Source: Nectonema munidae (lineage: Eukaryota; Nematomorpha; Nectonematoida; Nectonematidae). Taken from it: a stretch of DNA of 64,000 bases. Positions 22,928-32,928 of the stretch are shown here, piece by piece. Location: assembly GCA_030549495.1 (NCBI GenBank), contig JAUIRK010000945.1:1633501-1697500 (forward strand). Reading direction: 5' to 3'. The notes under the pieces are model-generated. The model saw nothing but the letters and a program-made list of their open reading frames with translations. It searched no databases and was not told the DNA's origin. Each line of letters begins with the position of its first letter. Position 1 is the stretch's first letter. Made by a program: the position numbers and the translations under genes.

Positions 22928-23083
22928 ATTGTATGAGTCGAGTTAGGCGCTTTAATCATGTCTTTAAAAATCACTCTCGACTTATAGACCAAACACAAAA
23001 AACCTACTTTTAATATTAATCAAACCTTGAATTTTTTCTCAAAGTTGGGGGTCGGCTTATACACCGGTATATATGGTAATTAA
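22928..23083 (+). mobile_element. Candidate MITE ending in GGTATATATGGTAA
   Basis: The string GGGGGTCGGCTTATACACCG followed by GTATATATGG resembles the end of small nonautonomous DNA elements I recall from many invertebrate genomes, and ACTCTCGACTTATAGACC at its left could be the partner. I cannot assign a superfamily or define target duplications. Confidence 0.3.
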
Positions 23084-23089
23084 GAATTA

Positions 23090-24185
23090 ATCGCATAAGT
23101 ATTTTATTTGTTATTTTTTTAATTTAAACTTCAAATATCAATATACTTATCAGTTGTCTTGCAATAACATGTGAGACAAAATTAATATTAAGAGAGAGAG
23201 AGAGATTACTTATTGTAAATCAACTAAATCACTTATTTATCCAAAGTAGACAGAGTATCAATGTCCCATAAATCAACTAAATGGTCAGTTCTTTCCTTCA
23301 ATAAAATTTTTTTTAATTAAAAACTGTGATTACGGCTGAAAATATTTTGTAACTCTTCTACTCATCTTGTAAATACAAATCTAATTGTAGGTTAATTGAT
23401 ATGCTTGCAAATTGCTTGATGGGGGTTGAAGAGAAGAATGCAAAGAATGATGTTGAAGGATTTATTTAAAAAAAAGTGAACAAACCAAGATAGGTTGTCG
23501 TCAAATGATTGAATAATTAAAAGAAAGTTGATTTTAGTATAAACAGTTTGATTGTGTAAAATATAACATTTGATTTAGATGCAGGAAGACGTCGATGTCG
23601 TAAAATTCATTTTGTAAATATCAGTGTTAGCTTGGAAAGTAAGCATTGGAGTGGAATAAGAAGAGTCGAGAGGGTGTGTGAATATGCAAGATGAGCAATT
23701 GAAAGCCGTTGGCAGGGATTGAGTTAGATGCAAATAAGGAGTTTGAAGCATATGTAAGAAAATGAAGAGGAGAATCTGATCAGACTGTGTTCGAAGGTAT
23801 ATTTCAAGGTAGAAGGAAAATTAAAAGAGTTATATATATATAAATAATATATCTATATAAATTAAAGATTTGAGAAAGTAAAAAAAAGAATAAATAAAGA
23901 AGAGGGACTGAATTTTAATAGCGAAAGATATTAAGGGGAAGAAGATAGATAAAAAGGTAAAAATAATGAAAATAAATATGATAAAACATAAGATTGAAAT
24001 CAAGTAATTTGAAATATTAAATTTGTTGAAAAGATAGGAGATAAAGAGAATAATCATCCAGGGTCAGAGGGATAGTATTGCAATGCACTATGGGGATATA
24101 AAAAGAGAATTACTCACTAAGGTTGGAAAGAAAAAAGAAAAAACAAAATTATTAACAGATTTTAAAGGAATAAATTAATTTTGAA
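23090..24185. other. No gene seen; possible LINE 3' flank
   Basis: Purine-rich on the plus strand, with an AG microsatellite near 23190-23205. It may include untranslated sequence of the LINE to its right, but nothing proves it. Confidence 0.3.
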
Positions 24186-24781
24186 GAGCCTAACAGTAAT
24201 TCTCTTAATTTTTTTTAAAGGACTTAATGTTGCGAAGGTATTTTATTTCGAAAGGTAGAATATTCCAGGCCCTAATGGAGTTAGGAATAAAATATTGATT
24301 AAATAGTTTTTTGTTTGAAGATAGATATCTAATATTTTTTTTATTTCTAAGATGGTGATTATGAGTAGTGGTTGAGTCCATCAATATATTGGCGAAGTGA
24401 CCATCGGTTAAGTTTTTATACATAAAAGAGCAGAATAATACAAAGTGCAGTTCATATATATCAAGTATGTGATATTTCGCGCATGCCTTTGATATGGAAG
24501 AGTTTTCAATAAACTTTACAGCTTTTTTAAATTTGGAAAAGAGTTTATTTTCATAGAAGATACTTGATTTGACCCAAATTATGTTACCGTAAGACAATTT
24601 AGGTTGAATAAAAGCATAATAAAGATTTAATACTAGTGTTTAAAATATTTTTTATCTTATTGAAACAGCCTAAGTAAGAGGAGATTTCCCTAATAACTTT
24701 ATTATAGTGTAGGTGGAATTTTAAAGATGATTTAAAGATTATACCGAGATAATTCATATAGTTGGTTTCCGTTAAGACCTT

Positions 24782-25711
24782 TTAATCAATAGTAAGATGT
24801 AGAGTGTCTATGTAATTGAATGTCATATATTTCGTTTTGGAGAAATTAATGAACAAATCATTCTTAATACACAAATTATTGAAGTTATCCAAGAATTCCA
24901 TAATTGTTGGTTGTTCGTTATTAATTGAGTTGAAGTGAAATGTCACAGCACAGTCATCAGTATATAAGAATAACACAGTTTTATCTTGTTTAAGTTGAAA
25001 AATGTCATTGATGAAAATATTAAAAAGGAGTGGGGCTAATACGGAAACTTGTGGAACACCATTAGAGATTAAAGAAAAATTTGAGTTTCCATTAAAAGAT
25101 GTATAGTGCATTCGATCACTGAGAAAGCTTTTGAGCAATTGCCATAACTTGCCTCTAAAACCATATTTGTAGAGCTTATCAAGTAAAATATTGTGATTAA
25201 CCCTATAAAGGCCAAAGTCAAAAAAGATGGTTAACACTTGGTTTCCTTTATCGACCGAAGAAGCAATACTATGGTATATATGAGCAGCTGCATCTTGTGT
25301 AGATAAGTTTTTTCTGAAACCGAATTGATATTTGTTTATAAGTTTATATTTGTCGAGAAAGTTAGTCATTTGTTCAAAGATTATCCTCTCAAAAATTTTG
25401 CTATAGAAGGGCAGGATAGAAATGGGTCGATAGTTAGAGACTCGATTTTTGGCACCTTGTTTATGAATGGGCACAATTTTGGCAATCTTAAGTTTGGAGG
25501 GACAGATTCCAGTGTTATAAATTATATTATAAAGATAGATAATGATTAGATTGAAAGGTTCGACAATTTTAACTGAAAGAAATTCAAATGAGGATATAGT
25601 GAAAGGTGCTTGATCATTTAGGATGTTGTACTTGTAATTCTTATTTACATACAAACCGATGCCACCACCAGTAGAGTAGCGCAATTTATATTCAAAATTA
25701 TAATTAGGCAA
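24782..25711 (-). pseudogene. LINE reverse transcriptase (decayed ORF2)
   Basis: A 309-codon open stretch. Its first about 50 codons are endonuclease remnant (YSTGGGIGLYV), fused by deletion directly to RT (KIAKIVPIHKQG onward). RT motifs in order: NYRPISILPFYSKIFERII, QFGFRKNLSTQDAA, FFDFGLYRVNHNILLDKLYK (first catalytic Asp region), NGVPQVSVLAPLLFNIF, and YTDD (catalytic pair, Thr for the usual Ala). The deletion makes it incapable of target-primed transposition. Confidence 0.85.
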
Positions 25712-26009
25712 TCATCAAGATTAAAATTGTTTCAAATTTCGCTAAGAGTAAAAACATCAATGGAGAAATTGTTCAAGGAGGTATAATGATCGAAAAATTG
25801 GGAAAAGTTTTTAGATAGACTCCTGATGTTGAGATTGATAATAAAAAAATCAAAATTATACAAGGCTTTTGTGCGGACAAAGAGTTCATTGGGAGAAAAA
25901 TAATCACATATCCATTCTGTAAATAAGTGATGAAAGTCATTGGGTGAATTATGTATTAAATTTTTTATTAGTACTTTATTAAAGATCATTTAAAATGGGA
26001 TTAAAATGA

Positions 26010-26327
26010 TCAATTTCGCTTTTTTTTTATTAAATTTAAAACGTGGTTAAATTGGGGACACTCTTTGTTATAAAATTGTTTACAGCATGTATTATTTTTA
26101 CATTTTAAACACTTTAATTTATCCTTATTACATTTGTCAAAAGTGTGATCTTTGGAAAAACAGATAGTACATTCAACTTTTTTTTTACAATCATGAGTCC
26201 AATGACCATAACTTATACAATTATTACAACACTTTATCTTAGGTATGAAAATTTGAATATTAAAGGAAAGGTGTCCAAAGAAAATTATAATCGCTTTGCA
26301 TAACTTCTTAAAAGAATCCTTATTCAA
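26010..26327 (-). pseudogene. LINE ORF1 zinc-knuckle fragment
   Basis: Three closely spaced CCHC-type knuckles (CCNNCISYGHWTHDC, CTICFSKDHTFDKC, then a degraded third) typical of the gag-like RNA-binding ORF1 protein of LINEs. It lies just upstream, in the element's sense, of the endonuclease remnant, as expected. Confidence 0.75.
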
Positions 26328-27693
26328 AGATAGAATTAAGTTATAGCTGTTACTGTTTTTCGAGATAAATTTTGTAATATTAACAAAAGCTTCCTTGGGT
26401 AAATTATTTTTTTCACAGATGTGTTCTTGAGGATCTTTAATTTCTAAATAGTTAGGTATGTTTTTAAAAATAAGTCTGGGAATCTTTTATTTTTTAATGA
26501 AAATATCATTTTTAATATTATTGAGATTGAGCTTATGAGAAGCTTTATTTAACTCTGCCTTATCACAGAAATCAACATAAATTTTATCATTAGATAACCT
26601 ACTTTTTATAATTTTAGATGCATATAGATTAGTGTGTAGAAAAGAAACTTTGTCAAATTTATAATTTTTAATTTCATCCTTGTATTTTCATCTAAATTAA
26701 CAATGAGAGTATTATTATATTTTGAAAGAAGTTTTCTATTACTAGTATTATTATTAACAACTTCAGAATAATTTTTAGTCTGGTGTGAAATTTTGATCAA
26801 GTTTTTTATATTTTTAAGCCTGTTTTCAATATTGAAATCCTCCATGTAGAAATTAATTTTTATGAATTAGATGTAGATTCTTATATTAGAAAAATATCAA
26901 TGAAAGTATATAGAATGAGAAGAAAACAAATCGAGAAAAAAAATTAATCAAATATTTTATAAAGGCTACTTTACATATTCTAGGAATATAATAATGGACG
27001 CCATTAAAAAATTGATACAAAAATTTTATGCAGGCGGATGTTAGGAGTATTCTAGAAATAATAAATATATAAAGAGAAGGATAGTCGGTTTTATTGTGGG
27101 CTAAGGTGAAGAATGGATTTAATAGTGCCTATCAGGGCGGAGAGTAAGTTTATGTGTTCTGGGTGAGTAATGATGTCGCTTAAATTAGTGAGAAAGTGGC
27201 CAAGGGTTGAGGCGCAAGTGTTGATAAGTTTGTGTCGATGTGAGATGAAGAATGGGAAGAGGAAGGCGAGGAGGGCCCAGGATTGGTGTATGGCATTGAT
27301 GTTTGATATGCGCGAAAGCAGGGTGTTGGTGAGGGAGTTTTGCCATTTGTTTTGAGTGTGCATTGAAATGTTGCGCAGTAAGACGTAGTCAAATGTGTAA
27401 TGCAAGGTCTTGATAAGGTTTTTTAGCGAGATGGTCAACATGGAAGTTATCATGTATGTTAGAGTGAGCGGGGCACCAGAAAATGGAGACAATGAAATGA
27501 GTGGATAGGAGTCGTCATTTTGAGAACAAGATGGAAGCAAAGAAGGGAACGTTTTTGTTAAGGTGTAGATTGCGCTTGATGTTCAAGGAGTCTGACATTC
27601 AGCATCATAAGTTGTAGTTAAATAGTTTAGATGAGTGCTTGTAGAAAAGAAGGAAAATAAGGAAGCGCCTGCATAAAAAGCGGTGGCGATAGT

Positions 27694-28560
27694 TCATTTT
27701 TGCGATGATTGGAAGTGTATGTGAAGATTCTCAAGGTTGAAGGGACGGAGCGATGTCTGAGCTTTTTTTATCTGTTTTGCGGCGAGAGATTTGTTTGTGT
27801 GAGTAGTAATACCAAAAGGAAAGGGCAAAGAGGGATGTACTAATGTGGTGGGGTGTACCTTAGTGTGTATGAGGTAACGGTGCGAAGTGATAAGTGATGT
27901 GTGAAGCAGCTTCGCATGAGGGTGTGATGCGTTCAGTGGAAGATGTAAATGGGAGGCTGAAAGTGAGGAAAGTAGAGATTTGTATGTGCTAATGTAGCGT
28001 CTATTGAAGGTATCTTTCATTTGGATTAAAAGTGGTGTGCAGTTCAGTGTGATTTCTGGAATAGATGTTGTGGTTGTGCGATAAGCTTTCGAGATGGTTA
28101 ATAGACTGAATCTATGGATTTTGAATAAATATGTAAGGGGGTGAGCGAGCGGTGAGCCCCATGAAAGGATGCCATATTGGATTACCGGAAGTATGAGAGA
28201 TTTGTAAATGAATAAAGAATGATGGATACTTAGACCCCATTTGTATGAGATTGCTTGCATTAGTTGGAACAGAGTCTGTGATAGTTTAATGTAGGTTTTT
28301 TTGAAGTGTGTGGACCATTTCATGTTTGTTTGAAAGGTAAGGCCTAGATACTTGATTGTGGTTGCGGGTTGAATGAGGGTGTTATGATTGGTAAGCAAAT
28401 GTAGATGTGGGGAGTGTTTGCGAGTGAAATGAATTAGAGTAGTTTTGGATGTGTTGAAATATATTTTTACCAAGATGGCGGCGAAGTTCAGGATGTTGAA
28501 AAGTGAGGCGATATTCTGCAGGTTTTCGTGTTGTGTGTTTGCTGAGAAAGAAAAGAGCAA
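27694..28560 (-). pseudogene. LINE RT thumb and connection region (decayed ORF2)
   Basis: A 288-codon open stretch starting just after the SDD remnant of the YADD box. It includes KTTLIHFTR, IKYLGLTFQTNMKW (the conserved YLG block), IYKSLILPVIQYGILSWGS and the region leading to RNase H. A stop just before the SDD box separates it from the upstream RT. Confidence 0.8.
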
Positions 28561-29180
28561 ATCGTCGGATTAGCAGTGGGAAAAGTGAGATTTGGACTCT
28601 AGGAGATCTAAGAAAGGATTGATGAGAATGAGCGAGAAGATGTCAGAGAGGCAACCTCCTTGGGGAGTGGAGAGAGTGAGTGTGTATGAACTGCGAGGAT
28701 CTATTTTTCGCGAAAGATTAAGCAGCGGTTTTCTAGGTAGTTGCTGATTAAGTTGATTATGTAGGGTAGGTATTTTTTGAGATGCATGTTAAGGATGATG
28801 GCGGGGTGGGTATCGATGTCAAGGAAAAGGACTGATGCGGTCTTTTGGGATGCTATGGAGTGTTCTAAATTCTTAGTCAGTTTGGAGAGAACTGAATAGG
28901 AGAGGTGCGTTTTGAGAGAAAATTATTGTGAATGCGTATTGTTGTGAAGAGAATTGAGAAAGAAAAGAGAAATTTAGTTTGGACCTTATTAGAATGTATG
29001 CGGAGTAATGAGTTAGTGGTGAGGTGTAGAGAGAAGTGTATTCTTTTGTATGAGGTGGAGGAGAGAGTTTTGAAGTCTAGGATTCATTTAGAGAGAAAAC
29101 GTCGTAGGATGAAGAGGAGAGAATGTTTAGGAAATTTGCCCAGCTATGGGAGGAGTGGTTTAGATTAATATGAACAAAAT

Positions 29181-29501
29181 TTAGCATATGTAGTTTTTGA
29201 TGGTATTTGTGTGTGCCTCTTTGAGATTTTTAAAGTGTTGAATGCGAAAAGGACATATATCAGATGTTGAGGGATGATTCTTATGGCAGTTTGAGCATGA
29301 TATTTTAAAGGGATCTTTATTGAAAAAGCATGTGGAGATTGAGTGATCCCTATTGCCGCAGCGGTTGCAGTGTAGAGATGAGGATTTACATTTTGATGAT
29401 GTGTGGTGGAATTTCAAACAGTTGTCGCATTGTGTAAGAGGTGATTTGGAGATTTTAGACTGAACGATTTTGTGGTTTAGAATGATTTTAGGATTTCGCA
29501 A
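29181..29501 (-). pseudogene. LINE ORF1 CCHC zinc-knuckle domain
   Basis: Three knuckles (CDNCLKFHHTSSKC, CNRCGNRDHSISTC, CSNCHKNHPSTSDIC), the usual C-terminal nucleic-acid-binding module of I-group ORF1 proteins. The frame is separated by a shift from the upstream ORF1 part at 29477-29716. Confidence 0.78.
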
Positions 29502-29680
29502 AAATGCTTGAAAAGTGTGTTGGTGGATGTTTGAAATGATATAGTGTAGGAGTACAAGCCCTTTTTGCCTACTTGTTTAATTGACATTAGTGAGCCTAAG
29601 TCTTTAAGGAAGTAATACTCATGCAGGAATTGTGTAGCTATATTTTCAATGGGGATGCCCGAAAGCACTAGACGTGGAAT

Positions 29681-29855
29681 CAGTGGCGTAGCCAAAAAAT
29701 GGAAGTTGGGGGGCATGCAAGGAATTTAGGGGGGCATGCAAGGAATTTAGGGGGGCAAGCATATTGGAAATAAAATTATTTTGGGGGGGGGCAGAAAAGG
29801 TATTTGGAGGGGGGGGGGGCACTGCCCTCCTTGCCCCCCTCTGGCTACGCCACTG
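29681..29855. mobile_element. hAT-type MITE nested in the LINE
   Basis: 175 bases with 14-bp perfect terminal inverted repeats (CAGTGGCGTAGCCA at left, TGGCTACGCCACTG at right) and 8-bp flanking duplications differing at one base (CGTGGAAT, TGTGGAAT). The interior is G-rich with long G runs and two copies of GGGGGGCATGCAAGGAATTTA. The 8-bp duplication and CAGTG ends fit hAT. Confidence 0.8.
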
Positions 29856-30038
29856 TGTGGAATACTAGGCGGGATGTCGTGTGCGGTGATGCCATTGTTC
29901 TTTTTGTGTATTTTTTCGAATTGAAATAGGAGGGTTCCTGAAGATGAGCTGCGCGTGTATTTAATGTTTATAGGATGTATGTGGGTTTCCATATTTTTTA
30001 TAATGTTTTTTGAAGTTAGTTTTATCGGTTCTACTTTC

Positions 30039-30295
30039 TTTGTAGATTCTTTCGGCCATACTTGGCTTTTGATTTTTTAGTAATATTAATTACAAAAAAA
30101 AAAAAATTTTTTTTTCAAACTATTCTACATTTATGCTTTAATACATACCTTCAAACTTTTCATACTTATAAATATATACATATATATGTCTATTAATTAT
30201 CAGAATGATGATCTTATAATTGTTTTATTGTTTGTGAAATATTCTCCTTGCTTTTTTTATCAATAAATCTTCTTCTTCTTCTTCTTCTTCTTCTT
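30039..30295 (+). mobile_element. Nested retroposon with (CTT)n tail and 13-bp target duplication
   Basis: The 13-base string CGGTTCTACTTTC occurs at 30026-30038 and again at 30296-30308. The 257 bases between end in AATAAAT followed by about nine CTT units, as in SINE or LINE 3' ends made by target-primed reverse transcription. The insertion splits the ORF1 of the host LINE, so it is younger than that LINE. No coding region or B-box is visible; its family is unknown. Confidence 0.7.
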
Positions 30296-30789
30296 CGGTT
30301 CTACTTTCGGTTGGATCTAGTGGTGCATAATTGATAGATCTGGATTGAGAGTTTTCTTGGGTTTAGGGATTGTGTGTAATGTAGGTGGTGCGCTTGCTGT
30401 TGGATTAGGTTGTATGAGAGAAGGTTGAGTGCTGTTAGTGGAGGCTTGAGAGTATGTTTTAGTAGGTTTATGGTGAGCGATTTGAGAGAGCGTTGAATTG
30501 GTGAGACATTCAATCTTGTTTCAATGTGTGAGTAGGACGTCAGATTTTAATATGTGAAAGTTTATGAGGCGTTCGGCGGGGAATATGGTTTTGGAAATAA
30601 ATTGGTCGAAGAGACGGGGATGATTTTAGAAGATTTGGGGGTTGGAGGGGAATCGTTTTTTGGGCGTTTTGTTTGAGAAGAAATTAATTAAACTGGTTAT
30701 TGCGGAGGTTAGTAAGCGATTAAGTGGTGAAAATGGAGATATGTGGAGTGGGGAAGTAGTAAAGAGTGCAGTTAAAAGTTATTAAAAAA

Positions 30790-31295
30790 AAATAATTAAA
30801 ATAATAATAAAAAGATGCTTGCGACAAAGAAAGTAGACTTTAGGAGAAAGAACAATGAGGAAAAAATGAGGATTGGTAGTCTTGTACGGGTATGAGATCC
30901 TTGTAAAGGTTGTTGAAAGAATAACACAGTGCTATTTTTGTGAAATTGATGAAATAGATAGTGTCAAAAAAGAGGATTTTTGGGTGAAATTTTCTTCGTT
31001 TAAATTCTACATAAGATTTACTGATCTAATAATTTATTAGTAATGTGTTTAAAATTTTATAATATATTTTGTCCCTGAATTAAATTTGAATAGAATACAA
31101 TAACATTCTTAAAACTTTATCATTTTTACAAAGTTATTTTTTTTGTCGTAACTTATTTGCTCTATTTTTAGTAATTTTTTTCATACTTACATTTTAATAT
31201 AAACGGTCAACAAAAATTAAATATATAATTTCAACCAAAAATTTTATTTTATTATTAGTAATAAGTTATTTTTATTTTGTATCTCTAAGCTTTTC
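30790..31295. other. Upstream region of the SLC7 gene
   Basis: About 500 AT-rich bases between the LINE and the transporter start codon. No clear TATA box. A pyrimidine tract ending in TCTCTAAG (about 31280-31288) just before the ATG could be a 5' UTR splice acceptor. Confidence 0.35.
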
Positions 31296-32756
31296 ATGTG
31301 CATCGAAGAAAGACAATGTCTCTTGGAAAACTCTAATAATAAGTTTACCAAAAAATTAGGTCTGTTAAACGTTTTGTCATATATTTTTGGCATCGTACTT
31401 GGTACTGGCATCTTCATAACTCCGGGCGACATTTTTAATTATGTTGGTTCTTATGGGTTAGTATTAATTGTATGGATCTTTTCAGGTCTCTTATCTATGC
31501 TTGGAGCTATATGCTACATAGAAATGGGAACTTTGATAACAGAATCTGGCGGTGATTATATCTATTTTCGTAGTGGTTTTGGAAAGTTTATAGGTTTTGC
31601 TTACGTTTGGCTTTCTGTTGTTATAATTTTCCCAGCTTCAAATGCAATTTTGGCGTTAGCTTTTTCGAATTATACCTTATTTTCTTTTCTGTCCGACTAT
31701 CAAGATGTTAGTATGTCTGCAAAATTATTTGCAATGTCTTTAATTTTATTAATTTCATTTATTAATTATTTTAATATAACTATCGCTAATTTTATTCAAT
31801 ATTTTTCTGTCTTTGTTAAAATTTTGGCTATTTTTATTATTATAATTTCAGGATTAGTTTATTTTTTTAAAAATGAAGTATATAAGACCTTTTTTGTGAA
31901 ATCTCTTTTTGAAGGCTCTTCATCTGATCCAATTGATATTGCTCTAGGATTAAATATGGGTGTTTTTTCCTACCTTGGTTGGAATTATATAACTTTTATT
32001 ATGGGGGAAGTTAATGAGCCGAAGAGGATTTTACGTCTCAGCGTTTTTATTTCTCTTCCTTCTGTTATAATACTTTATGTTTTAACGAATGCTTTCTTTT
32101 TTTTTGTTTTAACTCCGAAAGAACTGTTATCATCTAAAGCCGTCGCTAATACATTCGCTCGCAAAGCAATGCCAATGGGATTGGATTGGATAATTTCTTT
32201 ACTCGTATCCCTTTCTTCGTTAAGCGCTTTAAATGGTCAAATTTTTTCATCTTCTCGTTTATTTTTTGTTGGTGGACGATATGGCGATTTGCCTGCTATT
32301 TTTGCTACCATCAACCTTCAAAAAATGACCCCTCTTATGTCAATAACATTTACCTGCTTTATGTCGTGCATTTTCACACTCATACCTTCAATGAATTTTT
32401 TAATCCATTTAACAACCTTTTTTGAATGTTTGTTCCTAATGTTGTGTGTTGCAAATTTGGTATATATGAAATATTTGCAAAAATTTGCGCCCGCTCATCA
32501 TCAATCTTCTTTCTTCAATGTTCCAGTCCTTTTTCCAATCATCTTTGTAGTAGTTTTTATCTGCCTCTTAATTATTTTGATCTTTGCTGAGCCTGTAAAG
32601 TTGGGATGTGGCTTAGTTATCTCATTTGTTGTTATGATCTCTGCCTACTATGTCAAGTTTAGTGTTTCGAATTGTACTCTCTTGTGTAAGACAAATCAAT
32701 ACCTCATGCAATACTTACAAATACTCACTTTTTCTGCTGTTGAAGCTTTTGATTGA
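31296..32756 (+). CDS. SLC7-family amino-acid transporter light chain (LAT/b0,+AT type), intronless
   Basis: A 12-helix APC-superfamily amino-acid exchanger of the plasma membrane. Signatures: the substrate-binding unwound helix 1 GTGIFITP (residues 36-43), ESGGDYIYFRSGFG (helix 2-3 loop region), YLGWNYITFIMGEVNEPKR (helix 6 onward), LYVLTNAFFF, and ALNGQIFSSSRLFFVGGRYG (helix 8). Length 486 is normal for the family (487 in human b0,+AT, 507 in LAT1). Family light chains normally form a disulfide with an SLC3 heavy chain through a cysteine in the loop between helices 3 and 4. Here that loop (about residues 129-141, FSFLSDYQDVSMS) has no cysteine. The ATG at 31296 was chosen because homology begins about 20 residues later, as in relatives. 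The RBM5/10-like gene follows 119 bp downstream on the same strand. The exact SLC7 subtype is not resolved. Confidence 0.93.
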   Translation: MCIEERQCLLENSNNKFTKKLGLLNVLSYIFGIVLGTGIFITPGDIFNYVGSYGLVLIVWIFSGLLSMLGAICYIEMGTLITESGGDYIYFRSGFGKFIGFAYVWLSVVIIFPASNAILALAFSNYTLFSFLSDYQDVSMSAKLFAMSLILLISFINYFNITIANFIQYFSVFVKILAIFIIIISGLVYFFKNEVYKTFFVKSLFEGSSSDPIDIALGLNMGVFSYLGWNYITFIMGEVNEPKRILRLSVFISLPSVIILYVLTNAFFFFVLTPKELLSSKAVANTFARKAMPMGLDWIISLLVSLSSLSALNGQIFSSSRLFFVGGRYGDLPAIFATINLQKMTPLMSITFTCFMSCIFTLIPSMNFLIHLTTFFECLFLMLCVANLVYMKYLQKFAPAHHQSSFFNVPVLFPIIFVVVFICLLIILIFAEPVKLGCGLVISFVVMISAYYVKFSVSNCTLLCKTNQYLMQYLQILTFSAVEAFD

Positions 32757-32828
32757 TTTTTATACTTCCATTAGCTCTTCGTTTTATAAATTCATTTTTT
32801 AAAAATATTTCAGTATTATTTTTATGCT

Positions 32829-32834
32829 AATAAA
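32829..32834 (+). promoter_or_regulatory. Poly(A) signal of the SLC7 gene
   Basis: AATAAA 72 bases after the transporter stop and 41 bases before the next gene's ATG. Confidence 0.5.
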
Positions 32835-32840
32835 TTTTAT

Positions 32841-32858
32841 TTTATTTTACACCTTTAG
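32841..32858 (+). promoter_or_regulatory. Splice-acceptor-like site between SLC7 and RBM genes
   Basis: TTTATTTTACACCTTTAG is a pyrimidine-rich tract ending in AG, 17 bases before the RBM ATG and 24 bases after the SLC7 poly(A) signal. It could accept a spliced leader (operon), or it could be the end of an ordinary 5' UTR intron. The function is inferred. Confidence 0.4.
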
Positions 32859-32875
32859 CTTTATTCTTTTTTAAA

Positions 32876-32928
32876 ATGTCTGACGATGAGTATGAATATA
32901 AAGTTGAAGTAGATAAAGACTCTGACAG
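32876..32928 (+). CDS. RBM5/10-like exon 1
   Basis: Encodes MSDDEYEYKVEVDKDSD plus two bases of an Arg codon (AG), then donor GTAAAA. The ATG is the first after the acceptor-like site. The next exon completes the Arg codon in frame. Confidence 0.75.

Larger units (their letters stand above)
24190..26850 (-). mobile_element. Jockey/CR1-like LINE, internally deleted and inactive
   Basis: Read on the minus strand the order is: an ORF1-type protein start (26606-26845), an ORF1 CCHC zinc-knuckle segment (26010-26327; repeated CxxCxxxxHxxxxC), the beginning of an AP-type endonuclease (25732-25989; LNIRSL and FSIDVFTLSEI), then after a large internal loss a reverse transcriptase (24782-25711; NYRPISILP, GVPQVSVLAPLLFNIFINDI, YTDD for YADD), then a C-terminal tail (24205-24597). 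Much of the endonuclease and the 5' part of the RT are missing, and the frames are broken in several places. No RNase H is seen. Clade assignment rests on the RT motifs and is approximate. Confidence 0.85.
27060..30780 (-). mobile_element. I-group-like LINE with RNase H, internally deleted, with two nested insertions
   Basis: Minus-strand order: ORF1 N-terminal region (30301-30513), a nested retroposon (30039-30295), ORF1 continuing (29992 downward), a nested hAT MITE (29681-29855), ORF1 (29477-29716), ORF1 triple CCHC knuckles (29181-29501), then RT (about 28930-27694) and RNase H (about 27690-27400; FWCPAHSNIHDN followed by HVDHLAKK). Most of the endonuclease and the early RT are missing, because the CCHC domain is followed almost at once by mid-RT sequence (FLDIDTHPAII, TPQGGCLSD, SDDLLF). 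Frames are interrupted by stops and shifts, so it is inactive. RNase H supports the I/LOA/Tad group of clades. Confidence 0.82.

Noticed and set aside
32186-32425. Open frame overlapping the transporter
   Set aside because: Alternative frame of the SLC7 coding sequence with no independent support.
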